A stretch of DNA of 27,225 nucleotides from the IMG/VR virus record IMGVR_UViG_3300022658_000318, positions 1 through 27,225 of that record. One strand, written 5' to 3'. The notes below the pieces were generated by a model. The model was not told the DNA's origin. It saw only the letters and a program-made list of their open reading frames with translations, and did not search any database. How positions within the stretch are numbered: the first letter of the stretch is position 1; every line of letters starts with the position of its first letter. The stretch is from a virus. The position numbers were made by a program, and so were the translations under genes. Below, in pieces: positions 8,092 to 14,424 of this stretch.

Positions 8092-8611
8092 ACGGAACCA
8101 CCTCGAATCCTGTCACGTCCTGATCGCCGTCGTCTCCGCCGCCTTCCTTGATCTTGGCGTCGATCAGTTGCATCTGCTTGCGATGCATCTCCAGCTTGCG
8201 AATCTCGGCGACGGCCTGCAGGATGAGGTCAGCGTATTGCGGCGCCTTGACCTTGATCTCGCTCTTGTCGAAGCGGCCAATCTCGGGATGCGTGTCGTGC
8301 TTCTGTGCGACCTCCAGGGCTGCATCGATCAGCTCGGCGACATCGCTACTGCCCGACAGCCGCACCAGGCGGTGAAGCTTGATGCGCATGAGCCGGATTT
8401 CATCGTCGATGGATCCGATCTCGACTCGCTCCCACAAGACCCGTTCCTCGGGCTGCAGAGCGTCGGCATAAAAGCCGTGTTTCGTTGCGTTTTGGTTTTG
8501 GGCTGGTGCACCTGTACTTGAGCCGCCATGCATCCGGCATCTGCCGTTTGCCATCGCGTGGCCTTTGCAGGGCTCGCCCGAGCGTGTCTTCGCCCCGCAC
8601 GTTTTGGCCAT
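8081..8611 (-). CDS. Putative terminase small subunit (HGG-motif type)
   Basis: A 176-aa protein. The N-terminus has a Cys/His cluster: CGAKTRSGEPCKGHAM, then CRMHGGSSTG. This HGGxS-type zinc-binding motif is typical of a group of small phage proteins encoded immediately before large terminases. The rest is helical (LADLILQ-like and KLEMHRKQMQLIDAKI) with an acidic tail. The small subunit recognises phage DNA and positions the large subunit. A GGAGG ribosome site precedes the ATG at 8611. Confidence 0.75.
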   Translation of the reverse strand: MAKTCGAKTRSGEPCKGHAMANGRCRMHGGSSTGAPAQNQNATKHGFYADALQPEERVLWERVEIGSIDDEIRLMRIKLHRLVRLSGSSDVAELIDAALEVAQKHDTHPEIGRFDKSEIKVKAPQYADLILQAVAEIRKLEMHRKQMQLIDAKIKEGGGDDGDQDVTGFEVVPYDD

Positions 8612-8662
8612 CAGGGCCTCCTTGCATGGGGTTGTTTCCCGGAAACCCGGGAGGGCGACAGG

Positions 8663-8908
8663 TTAGGGCGCCGGCGTGAAGTCCACGTAGAACTTCTGAC
8701 CCGGTTCGAACTTACCCAGTAGATCGGGGTTGTTCACGGTCATCGTGCACTCAGCCTGGGGAGTGAAACGCGCGAAGGTGTTGTCCTCGTCGGAACCATC
8801 CGCGGGATAGGAGCCGTTCTTGTACACAGCACCGAACTTCAGCACTTCGCTGTTCTCGTGCTTGGTGACGCTGATGATCTTGAACTTGGCACGCATGGCG
8901 GTGGACAT
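8663..8908 (-). CDS. First late gene, small conserved phage protein of unknown function
   Basis: An 81-aa protein (starts MSTAMRAKFKIISVTKHENS). I chose the ATG at 8908 because TGAGG lies 6 bases upstream; a longer frame to 8977 would run through a terminator hairpin and has no ribosome site. The sequence is compact and beta-rich (SEVLKFGAVYKNGSYP, FTPQAECTMTVNNP, GQKFYVDFTPAP). I recognise it as a type common near terminase genes but know no function. It is the first gene after the putative late-control region. Confidence 0.7.
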   Translation of the reverse strand: MSTAMRAKFKIISVTKHENSEVLKFGAVYKNGSYPADGSDEDNTFARFTPQAECTMTVNNPDLLGKFEPGQKFYVDFTPAP

Positions 8909-8926
8909 GGAAACCTCACAGGCAAC

Positions 8927-8957
8927 AAAAAAGCCGCCTGGATCGCTCCGGCGGCTT
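8927..8957 (-). terminator. Strong intrinsic terminator (tR'-like)
   Basis: On the minus strand AAGCCGCC and GGCGGCTT make an 8-bp stem, extended by an inner GGA/TCC pairing, and are followed by TTTTTTG. It lies between the Q-like gene and the first late gene, the place of the lambda tR' terminator that Q overrides. Confidence 0.85.
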
Positions 8958-9043
8958 GATGATTTGGTTGTGGACACAGGTCGTGCCCGACACTAGCAAA
9001 AATGTACCACAACTGAGTCAGCGTGCGTGCAAATTTGTAAGGT
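8958..9043 (-). promoter_or_regulatory. Putative late promoter and Q-site region
   Basis: An 86-bp gap between the Q-like gene and the terminator is relatively A+T-rich on the minus strand (AAATTTG, TACATTTTTGCTAG). I cannot assign -35 and -10 boxes with confidence; CTGACT with TGCTAG at 17-bp spacing is one weak candidate. The assignment as a late promoter rests on the arrangement Q-like gene, gap, terminator, late genes. Confidence 0.4.
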
Positions 9044-9628
9044 TCAATCGGCATCCACCAGCAGGCAGCGCTCGAACATGGGGCGAAGGCGCTCAATGCC
9101 ACGCGATTCAAGCGAGCGGGCAGCGCGGCGGATGGCCTGCTGATCACGCGTCACGGTTGACTGGGAAAGCTTGAATTCATCAGCGATACGCCGGGTCGAG
9201 ATTCCATCGCGCTGCTTCGGGGTGCAGAAGATCCCCCATGCCATCGCCAGAGTTGCGCTCTCATGCTGGGTCGCGAGCAAGGGGGCGACATAGTCGCGCA
9301 CCGCACGCACCCCTTTGGCCTTCTCGACCTGGTGGGCATACCGGGCATGGATTACCGCCGCCTCGGGTTGGGTCAGGTGGTGCACCACAGCCCCGCGCAC
9401 CATTGCGCACTGGCCTCGGATTTCCAGGGCTGTCAGGCCTCCGAAGTTGATGCTGCTGCGTTCGCGAACCGAAACGATCCCGGCTTCCTCCATGAGTCGC
9501 TCAATCATCGACTGCATCGAGCTTTTGGATGTGGCCGGCAGGATGGCCATCAGAAAGCTGAAGTGCAGGCATTGCTCCATGGAACGGAAGACGGCGCTTT
9601 CGCGCAGGGCTGGCGGGTTTGTGGTCAT
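9044..9628 (-). CDS. Q-like late gene regulator (putative antiterminator), HTH protein
   Basis: A 194-aa protein from the ATG at 9628, which has GGAGGCC just upstream; that ATG overlaps the NinG stop (ATGA). A longer frame upstream is only the shadow of NinG. The middle part is helical (QPEAAVIHARYAHQVEKAKG; YVAPLLATQHESATLAMAWG). Residues about 143-170 form a helix-turn-helix (ISTRRIADEFKLSQSTVTRD). This pattern, and the position immediately after ninG and before the late genes, fits Q-type antiterminators or related late activators. I cannot tell which mechanism it uses. It is followed by a candidate late promoter and a strong terminator. Confidence 0.65.
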   Translation of the reverse strand: MTTNPPALRESAVFRSMEQCLHFSFLMAILPATSKSSMQSMIERLMEEAGIVSVRERSSINFGGLTALEIRGQCAMVRGAVVHHLTQPEAAVIHARYAHQVEKAKGVRAVRDYVAPLLATQHESATLAMAWGIFCTPKQRDGISTRRIADEFKLSQSTVTRDQQAIRRAARSLESRGIERLRPMFERCLLVDAD

Positions 9629-10230
9629 CGGGCCTCCTGGGTTTGGGACTTCTTCAGTTGCTTGGCTTTTTCTCGGTAAAGGGTGCGGATCGCTCGCAGC
9701 TCGTCGGCGGTCCATTTGTGGGGGGTGTTGTCGGATTCGAGAGCCAGCACACGCTCCAGTCCGATTCGGGCAATGAGGCCGATGCGGTAATCGACGGCTC
9801 GGCCAGCTCCGTACCGGTTGCATTGCTTTCGCTGGGCGTGGCAGTTGTCCTCGTTGAAACGCAGATGACCTGCCGACCCTCTGGATCGGTAATGGCCTGC
9901 ATCAGCACTGCCCCCCAGCTCTGTGCTTCGAAAAGGACGGCCGCAGCAAATGCAGGGCAGTCCGGCATCACGTAATCGGATGTAGGCATTGAATTCGTCC
10001 TGCGCCTCTTTGATCAGCTGGGGAATGGTCTTGATGGCTTCCTTGCGCTTGGCGAGCTTTTCGCGTGCCGCCGACTTCTCTGCCTTCAGCTTCGATCGCT
10101 CAGCGGCCTTGTCGGCCTTGACCTTCTTGGTGGCGCACTTCGGTGAGCACACCGCCTGGAGGGGGCGGGCAGGAACGAAGAGGGTGGCGCACTGCTTGCA
10201 CGGCCGAGGCTTCGGGTTGAAAGGGGTCAT
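9625..10230 (-). CDS. ninG: NinG-like recombination protein
   Basis: A 201-aa protein starting at ATG 10230 (TGATG overlap with the preceding gene). It has an N-terminal zinc-finger-like CKQCATLF...CSPKCATKK, a highly charged Lys/Glu/Ala helix (residues about 35-80), then YIRLRDAGLPCICCGRPF, SADAGHYRSRGSAGHLRFNE and NCHAQRKQCNRYGAG. These are hallmarks of lambda NinG (Rap), a structure-specific endonuclease that acts on recombination intermediates. The lambda order ninG then Q is kept. Confidence 0.9.
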   Translation of the reverse strand: MTPFNPKPRPCKQCATLFVPARPLQAVCSPKCATKKVKADKAAERSKLKAEKSAAREKLAKRKEAIKTIPQLIKEAQDEFNAYIRLRDAGLPCICCGRPFRSTELGGSADAGHYRSRGSAGHLRFNEDNCHAQRKQCNRYGAGRAVDYRIGLIARIGLERVLALESDNTPHKWTADELRAIRTLYREKAKQLKKSQTQEAR

Positions 10231-10565
10231 CACTGGGTGGCCCTCCCTTCAGCGCGGGCGGTGGCTTCCTGGCTGCGCCAGATCTCGACGCGGGCCTGGG
10301 CGGCAACCAGATCCCAGCGCAGCTTCTCCTCGACCTCGATGGCAGCTCGGATACCCTCCAACACGGCGATGTAGTCCGGGTGGCTGTAGGCGAACTGCTC
10401 GCGGGCGCTCACCGCCTTCTCCGGGCTTTCGTTCATGAGCAAGGCCTTCTTGGACTTGCGGAATTCCTCCAGGTAGACCCGGTCGGCCTTGGCCTTGGCG
10501 AACTTGGAGGCGTGAGCGATGATGAAATCGACGGCCTTGTTTGGATTGATGGCGCGATTCGTCAC
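10230..10565 (-). CDS. Phage protein of unknown function upstream of ninG
   Basis: A 111-aa mainly helical, charged protein (NKAVDFIIAHASKFAKAKAD; YLEEFRKSKKALLMNESPEK; AIEVEEKLRWDLVAAQARVE) ending in ATARAEGRATQ. The pattern is one I associate with small nin-region proteins in many temperate phages; no function is known to me. It is translationally coupled to ninG by a TGATG overlap. Confidence 0.7.
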   Translation of the reverse strand: MTNRAINPNKAVDFIIAHASKFAKAKADRVYLEEFRKSKKALLMNESPEKAVSAREQFAYSHPDYIAVLEGIRAAIEVEEKLRWDLVAAQARVEIWRSQEATARAEGRATQ

Positions 10566-10578
10566 AGCGCCCCCGTCA

Positions 10579-10821
10579 TCAGGCCGGTGTGGATCTCGCC
10601 CCAGCTAAGCGGCGTCTCTCCAGCTCGCGGCGCACGGACTCCAACACTTTCTCCCGGCCAGGACTCCCCTTGAACCGGTCGATCGCTTCCAGGTGCCCAG
10701 CCGCCAGATGCTTGGCCGGATGCGCCGATAGCACGAGGCGAGAGCAGCACTCGACGCATCGCAGTGAATACGCCCCACTGAGTGGTCGGGCTTGATGGAG
10801 TTCGCAGCATTGGCAGGTCAT
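10579..10821 (-). CDS. Small Cys-rich (zinc-finger-like) protein
   Basis: An 80-aa protein with C3-x2-C6 and C22-x2-C25, enough for one zinc site, then a basic helical C-terminus (VRRELERRRLAG). Its ATG overlaps the stop of the P-like gene (ATGA). It may bind nucleic acid, but this is inferred only from the Cys pairs and the charge. Confidence 0.65.
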   Translation of the reverse strand: MTCQCCELHQARPLSGAYSLRCVECCSRLVLSAHPAKHLAAGHLEAIDRFKGSPGREKVLESVRRELERRRLAGARSTPA

Positions 10822-11261
10822 GCGACACCGATGGCCTCCCGGGCGAAATTGAGGTTGATGGCGCGCACTCGGTAACCGGCCTCGTGGTTTGCCAGGATGC
10901 GGCGTGCCCAGTCCTTCGGGTCTTTGCGATTGGCGCCCATGTTGCTGCGCAGCTTGGCCATCTCGGCGTGGACGCGCTCGGGGTTGGCCGCAGGCTCAGG
11001 CAGCGCTTTGCGTTGTGGTGCCGGCGCGCGGCGCGCGATGGCCTTGAACTGATCGACGGTCGGCGGTGGCTTGTCTGCGCCAAGGTTGTCGAGCGCGAAG
11101 ACGATGGCCTCGGGCCATTGTTGGAATCCGTCCAGTTCCTGCGCCCAGTCGGCCTTGACCAGATCGAGGTCGATGCCATCCCAGCGGGCCAGGAAGGGTC
11201 GGCCGAAGCGGACAGTGAGCCGCGAAAAAATGTAGTCGACGGTTTCGATGGGGAGACTCAT
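10818..11261 (-). CDS. Replication protein P-like (helicase loader candidate)
   Basis: A 147-aa protein (VDYIFSRLTVRFGRPFLARW; LDLVKADWAQELDGF; AIVFALDNLGADKPPPTVDQ; FKAIARRAP). This is the N-terminal pattern shared by many phage P-like proteins that recruit the host DnaB helicase to the phage origin. It is coupled by ATGA to the O-like gene upstream, the usual O-P order. It is shorter than lambda P and no loader ATPase motif is present, as expected for P-type loaders. Confidence 0.7.
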   Translation of the reverse strand: MSLPIETVDYIFSRLTVRFGRPFLARWDGIDLDLVKADWAQELDGFQQWPEAIVFALDNLGADKPPPTVDQFKAIARRAPAPQRKALPEPAANPERVHAEMAKLRSNMGANRKDPKDWARRILANHEAGYRVRAINLNFAREAIGVA

Positions 11262-12274
11262 TGCGCGATCCTTTGGAAGGTCGGGGTGACGTCGATAACG
11301 TCGCCGTTGCGTTGGGCTCGTGGCTTGGCCGCGATGCCAGGCAATACCGCGGCGATCTGATCGCGCGCTGCTCTCTCGCCACGTTCACGGAAGCTTTCGG
11401 GAGCGGGCGCAGCCGGCATGGCACCTCGGTGGATCTGTTGGGCAAGCTCGGCAGCCTGCTGGCGCGCTGATGCCACGATGCCGACGGCGTAGCGGAAGCC
11501 CTTGCGCTTCTTGACCGAATCCTTGGCGGCTGACATGAATTCCTCGACGTCGGCACCGGCGTCCACCAGTGCGCGGAACTCGGGATTGCCTGGGCTGGTG
11601 TCAGCAATGCCTATGGCCTTCATGGCGAGGCAGATTTGCCCGTAGGGGCTGGGCTTGAAGTCCGGCGCGTCATCGTGTCCCGCGTCTGTCCCATGGGACA
11701 GGTTTTCGGGGTGCACGCTCGGCGTGTGAGATAACTTCTCTTCTTTAGAAATTAAACCGGTTCCGGTTCCGGTTCCGGTAGCGTCACTCCCACCGGATTC
11801 CCTCGTCCGTCCCGCGTCTGTCCCATGGGACACCTTGGGACGGCTTTGGACGTCCGCACCGGTCTTCTGGATGTCCGCCGCCGCCTTTCGCTCGGCTTCC
11901 TTCCGGGCTCGGTATTCGGCCTTCCGGTTGCGTTCCGCGTCCTTGCGGGTAAGCATGTCGAGCACGCGCTGGGTGATCGTGTCGTGGTAAATCCGGCCGT
12001 CCTCGGCCAACCACCAGCCACGCAACAGCACGGCCTTCATCTTCTCGTAGACCTTCGCCGTGCACCCCAAGCGGGCCACGATTAGGGTGTCTTCGCTTGG
12101 CATGGATCCGCAGGGCGTCTGCTGCCACGCGACAGTCCACATCATGAGCAGCCAGGGGCGCATATCGGGAGCGGCAAGTGCCCAGGTGTCGGATTGCATG
12201 ACCTGTTCAAGGTCGAGCTCAAACCGCCAGCCCTTGGCCTTGGTGTCTGAGGGGTAAGGTATCGGTCGGGTCAT
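11258..12274 (-). CDS. Replication initiator O-like protein (DUF1376-like N-terminus)
   Basis: A 338-aa protein from ATG 12274; an upstream TTG at 12286 is possible but overlaps the previous gene. The N-terminal domain (GWRFELDLEQVMQSDTWALA; RPWLLMMWTVAWQQTPCGSM; DTLIVARLGCTAKVYEKMKA) resembles DUF1376-type winged-helix replication proteins. A charged linker (RKDAERNRKAEYRARKEAER) and a repeat-rich middle (two SHGTDAG copies and a Thr-Gly run) follow. The C-terminal domain contains YGQICLAMKAIGIADTSPG and RKGFRYAVGIVASARQQAAE. The middle is encoded by an iteron-like DNA cluster, as in lambda O, so the protein probably binds its own coding sequence as the origin. Confidence 0.7.
   Translation of the reverse strand: MTRPIPYPSDTKAKGWRFELDLEQVMQSDTWALAAPDMRPWLLMMWTVAWQQTPCGSMPSEDTLIVARLGCTAKVYEKMKAVLLRGWWLAEDGRIYHDTITQRVLDMLTRKDAERNRKAEYRARKEAERKAAADIQKTGADVQSRPKVSHGTDAGRTRESGGSDATGTGTGTGLISKEEKLSHTPSVHPENLSHGTDAGHDDAPDFKPSPYGQICLAMKAIGIADTSPGNPEFRALVDAGADVEEFMSAAKDSVKKRKGFRYAVGIVASARQQAAELAQQIHRGAMPAAPAPESFRERGERAARDQIAAVLPGIAAKPRAQRNGDVIDVTPTFQRIAQ
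11677..11832. repeat. Putative phage replication origin inside the O-like gene
   Basis: Two perfect 24-bp direct repeats (11677-11700 and 11809-11832) each contain the 14-bp perfect palindrome TGTCCCATGGGACA. Between them lie a CCGGTT tandem repeat (three and a half units, 11757-11779) and an A+T-rich patch at about 11731-11757 (TTCTTTAGAAATTAAA). Repeats for initiator binding next to an A+T-rich stretch, placed inside the initiator gene, match the lambda origin layout. The function as an origin is inferred. Confidence 0.6.
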
Positions 12275-12275
12275 A

Positions 12276-12584
12276 TCAAGCGCCAAGCAGGTCCATCTGT
12301 TGACCTGGCTGAACGGGCAAGCCGATCAGCTCCTGGCACTTGTGGGTGATGGGGTCGACGTGCTCGCCGCGGATGGCCAAGGCCTTCTTGTCGAGAAGTG
12401 ACTTGACGCGGCCGCAGATCGAATTGAGCGGCAGCCCGACGCGCGCCACCAGCTGCTGGCGGGTGAACGTGTCGTTCGTGCACTTGAACACGGACATGAC
12501 TTGCGCCTCGCGCGGCTGCAGTTCGCCGCTGGCCTGCATGTCTCGGTAGGCGGCAAGGGATGTGGGCTTGACGGCGGTTTTCAT
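12276..12584 (-). CDS. Winged-helix DNA-binding protein
   Basis: A 102-aa protein with a helix-turn-helix of winged type (about residues 22-70: LQPREAQVMSVFKCTNDTFT; RQQLVARVGLPLNSICGRVK; SLLDKKALAIRGEHVDP). Similar small proteins precede replication genes in many temperate phages. It may regulate the replication genes or help initiation. Start ATG overlaps the CII-like stop (ATGA). The target is unknown. Confidence 0.7.
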   Translation of the reverse strand: MKTAVKPTSLAAYRDMQASGELQPREAQVMSVFKCTNDTFTRQQLVARVGLPLNSICGRVKSLLDKKALAIRGEHVDPITHKCQELIGLPVQPGQQMDLLGA

Positions 12585-13009
12585 GCGACAGCCCTCAGAT
12601 CACGGAGGAGGCGAACGGTATTGGCGCGCTCAGCATCACGTTCGGCTTCAAGCTGCACAATTCGTTCGTTGGCCTCGCGCAGATCGCGCTCCATCTGGGT
12701 TTCCCTCTGACGGAGTGATGCGAGGTCGTAGCCACGCGAGTGAAGCAACCACAGCAGCGGTGCCTCATTCCCGGTGATGTCCATGAACAGGTTCAGCTTG
12801 TCCTGCGGGAAATGATGCTGACCACCCTTCATGATCCTTGACCATTGGGCGGAGTCACTGACGATCCCTGCCGGGCCAACGAACAACTTGTCGTCTTTGC
12901 CACTGAGGGATTGGCCAAGCTTCAGTGCTTGTGTCAGGCTGGACTGCGCGGCAATCAGCTCTTGATCGATTGACCGCATCTTGGGGCGGAGCGGCAGTTC
13001 ATGCTGCAT
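12581..13009 (-). CDS. CII-like phage regulatory protein
   Basis: A 142-aa protein with a helix-turn-helix-like N-terminal half (LTQALKLGQSLSGKDDKLFV; IVSDSAQWSRIMKGGQHHFP; NLFMDITGNEAPLLWLLHSR) and a C-terminal coiled coil (METQMERDLREANERIVQLE-like heptads). The combination fits a family of phage regulators found at the position of cII, first gene after cro in the rightward-type operon. In lambda CII activates the repressor-establishment promoter. A good ribosome site (AGGGAG) precedes the ATG at 13009. The regulator role is likely; identity with CII function is inference. Confidence 0.65.
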   Translation of the reverse strand: MQHELPLRPKMRSIDQELIAAQSSLTQALKLGQSLSGKDDKLFVGPAGIVSDSAQWSRIMKGGQHHFPQDKLNLFMDITGNEAPLLWLLHSRGYDLASLRQRETQMERDLREANERIVQLEAERDAERANTVRLLRDLRAVA

Positions 13010-13032
13010 GAGTCAACTCCCTACAAAAGAAA

Positions 13033-13050
13033 TGTCTCGTCTTGTCTCGT
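13033..13050 (+). promoter_or_regulatory. Ten-bp-spaced direct repeat, possible CII-type activator site
   Basis: TGTCTCGT occurs at 13033-13040 and again at 13043-13050, so the copies are one helical turn apart on the same face. It is 24 bp upstream of the CII-like start, the position of the lambda pRE promoter whose activator site is also a 10-bp-spaced direct repeat. No clear -10 box is visible downstream on the plus strand. Confidence 0.4.
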
Positions 13051-13181
13051 TAAAAACGGACAAAAAAAAGAGACTGGAGGCATGCGCACAAAAAGCACTC
13101 CAGACACTCGAAAGGGCGGCCCGCTCCAGCCCGGTACGATGGTGGTTCTCACACCTACCAACAACCGAAAAGGAGAGGGCC

Positions 13182-13523
13182 ATGAACACTGAAGAAATCT
13201 GTGAGGCCATCAAGGGCCGCACACTTCTTGACATTGGCGAGCCCATGTTTGGCAACAAGCCATGGAAATGCCTGGCTCGGCTCATCGGTCACTCTCCTGA
13301 CGGCCTTGTCCTTGTTTTCCAGGTGTTGGATTCACACACGGGGCTATCCCGAGACACCCCGCTGGCTGGGGATGGATGGAAGCGTATTTCGCTGTCCCAA
13401 GTAAGCGTGACTGAAGCTCCCAAAAGAACCGACGCTTTATCCGCGTCGGCCAAATTGGCAGCCACGCAACCGATACCACCACGTATGCGGCAAGGTATCT
13501 ACCGGGTTCTTTGCGAGGGCTGA
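13182..13523 (+). CDS. Protein of unknown function encoded antisense in the cro-cII interval
   Basis: A 113-aa protein from the ATG at 13182, which has a strong ribosome site (AGGAGAGG) just upstream. It is a natural-looking soluble protein (EEICEAIKGRTLLDIGEPMF; KCLARLIGHSPDGLVLVFQV; MRQGIYRVLCEG) with plausible codon use. I do not recognise the family. It runs opposite to the surrounding middle operon and overlaps the downstream part of a minus-strand frame. It could be made from a pRE-like transcript that runs toward the repressor gene. Confidence 0.6.
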   Translation: MNTEEICEAIKGRTLLDIGEPMFGNKPWKCLARLIGHSPDGLVLVFQVLDSHTGLSRDTPLAGDGWKRISLSQVSVTEAPKRTDALSASAKLAATQPIPPRMRQGIYRVLCEG

Positions 13524-13650
13524 TCTGTGCGTAACACTTGCAATCCCAAGCAGTCACCCATTGGTTACAAGTCTCGCAATACGCCTCCCCCAAACCGTGC
13601 CAGAGAGCCTGAGGGTGCGCCGGGCAGCTCTTGTGGTGCCGCATCGACAT
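13282..13650 (-). CDS. Small Cys-rich protein after cro (conflicts with antisense gene)
   Basis: A 122-aa frame whose ATG overlaps the Cro-like stop (TGATG), so it would be translationally coupled to it. Its first about 45 residues look like a real zinc-binding protein (CPAHPQALWHGLG; YCETCNQWVTAWDCKCYAQ). The remaining part overlaps the 13182-13523 plus-strand gene, with less natural composition. The true gene may have lost its original C-terminus or may be a fusion with read-through sequence. Only one of the two overlapping frames may be expressed. Confidence 0.4.
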   Translation of the reverse strand: MSMRHHKSCPAHPQALWHGLGEAYCETCNQWVTAWDCKCYAQISPRKEPGRYLAAYVVVSVAWLPIWPTRIKRRFFWELQSRLLGTAKYASIHPQPAGCLGIAPCVNPTPGKQGQGRQESDR

Positions 13651-13859
13651 CACATCCCCTCTTGAGCAGTGGGGCGATGCTTTGCGCATTTGCGGTGGAG
13701 CGACAGAAGCGCATGAGCCAGAGTGAATCTAGGCTCCTTTGTCGCTCCAGTAGCGAGGTCGCTGATGCTCGACTGCGAGCAGCCGACCTTGGCCGCAATC
13801 TGTGGTTGAGTCAGCTGGCCCCGCTGTTGGATGTCAGAGATGATGATTTTCCAGTCCAT
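13650..13859 (-). CDS. cro: Cro-like repressor
   Basis: A 69-aa helix-turn-helix protein (MDWKIIISDIQQRGQLTQPQ; IAAKVGCSQSSISDLATG). It is divergent from the CI-like gene, as Cro is, and would favour lytic growth by binding the shared operators. No ribosome site precedes the ATG at 13859, and the predicted promoter puts the transcript start at about this base, so the message may be leaderless. A TTG at 13880 is possible but lies inside the promoter. Confidence 0.8.
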   Translation of the reverse strand: MDWKIIISDIQQRGQLTQPQIAAKVGCSQSSISDLATGATKEPRFTLAHALLSLHRKCAKHRPTAQEGM

Positions 13860-13866
13860 GGCGTCG

Positions 13867-13895
13867 ATAATATCGGACAACCGTTATTTTATCAA
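13867..13895 (-). promoter_or_regulatory. pR-like promoter for cro with embedded operator
   Basis: Read on the minus strand: TTGATA (13895-13890), 17 bp, TATTAT (13872-13867), close to sigma70 consensus. The spacer holds an operator copy, AAATAACGG-TTGT-CCGAT, a partial palindrome at about 13871-13889. The same motif occurs twice at the promoter at 16625. Transcription would begin close to the cro ATG. Confidence 0.8.
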
Positions 13896-13904
13896 GCGGA
13901 TACC

Positions 13905-13925
13905 CGATACCGATTTTTCGTATCG
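13905..13925 (+). promoter_or_regulatory. Inverted repeat at the putative repressor-maintenance promoter
   Basis: CGATAC (13905-13910) and GTATCG (13920-13925) are perfect inverted repeats separated by 9 bp, immediately upstream of the CI-like ATG at 13933. TATCGT at 13921-13926 could serve as a -10 box with a poor -35, in line with an activated pRM and a leaderless repressor message. The promoter call is tentative. Confidence 0.45.
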
Positions 13926-13932
13926 TGCGTGT

Positions 13933-14424
13933 ATGGCTACTGAATACGGTGCAAGGCTACGAGCTGCCAGGAAGCATGCAGGCTTGACGCAGGTGCAAGC
14001 CCAAAAGGCTACGGGCATCCCTCAAAGCACGATCTCCACGGCGGAACGGGAGGGTCATGGCTCTGCTGACACCCCGGTGTATGCCAAGGCTTACGGTGTT
14101 GACGCGCACTGGCTTGCCACTGGTGAGGGTCAAATGGCCCCCCAGTCTAAGTTTCTGCCTGGCATGGGAATCGAAAATTTGGAGTTTTCGCAGCCTGAAG
14201 ATGTAGTCGGTGCGCCCAAGCAGGCAACAGTAAGCGAAACCATCAGCAGCCTTGGCGAGTTTCTTTCGACCGCCACGGAGCAGACGAGGGCGGCTGTCGC
14301 AGACCTTCTCAGCCGCTACGCCCAGGATCCATCTGGAGGGAAGGCTATTGCTCAGGCGATCGTGCTGCTGATCAACGCTGACAGGGAGAACAAAAAAGAC
14401 CATGATCCCTCCGCTAGACAGTAG
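13933..14424 (+). CDS. CI-like repressor without a visible S24 peptidase domain
   Basis: A 163-aa protein from the ATG at 13933. The N-terminal helix-turn-helix (ARLRAARKHAGLTQVQAQKA; TGIPQSTISTAEREG, residues about 7-40) is a typical lambda/434-type repressor domain and continues with YAKAYGVDAHWLATGEG. The C-terminal about 90 residues are helical (ISSLGEFLSTATEQTRAAVA) and show no Ser/Lys autocleavage motif. So RecA-stimulated self-cleavage is unlikely, and induction would need another route. The frame continues upstream to 13831 but without a start signal. No ribosome site is seen. Its end overlaps the next gene by 23 bp, tying that gene to repressor expression. Confidence 0.85.
   Translation: MATEYGARLRAARKHAGLTQVQAQKATGIPQSTISTAEREGHGSADTPVYAKAYGVDAHWLATGEGQMAPQSKFLPGMGIENLEFSQPEDVVGAPKQATVSETISSLGEFLSTATEQTRAAVADLLSRYAQDPSGGKAIAQAIVLLINADRENKKDHDPSARQ

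Noticed and set aside
9030-9060. T-arm-like GGTTCAATC suggesting a tRNA
   Set aside because: No acceptor or anticodon stem can be formed around it.
9044-9823. Longer start for the Q-like gene
   Set aside because: The extra N-terminal residues are Arg/Pro-rich shadow of ninG; the ATG at 9628 has a good ribosome site.
10562-11179. 205-aa minus-strand frame over the P-like and Cys-rich genes
   Set aside because: Ser/Arg/Pro-rich shadow; the overlapping 10818-11261 and 10579-10821 genes have recognisable motifs and coupled starts.
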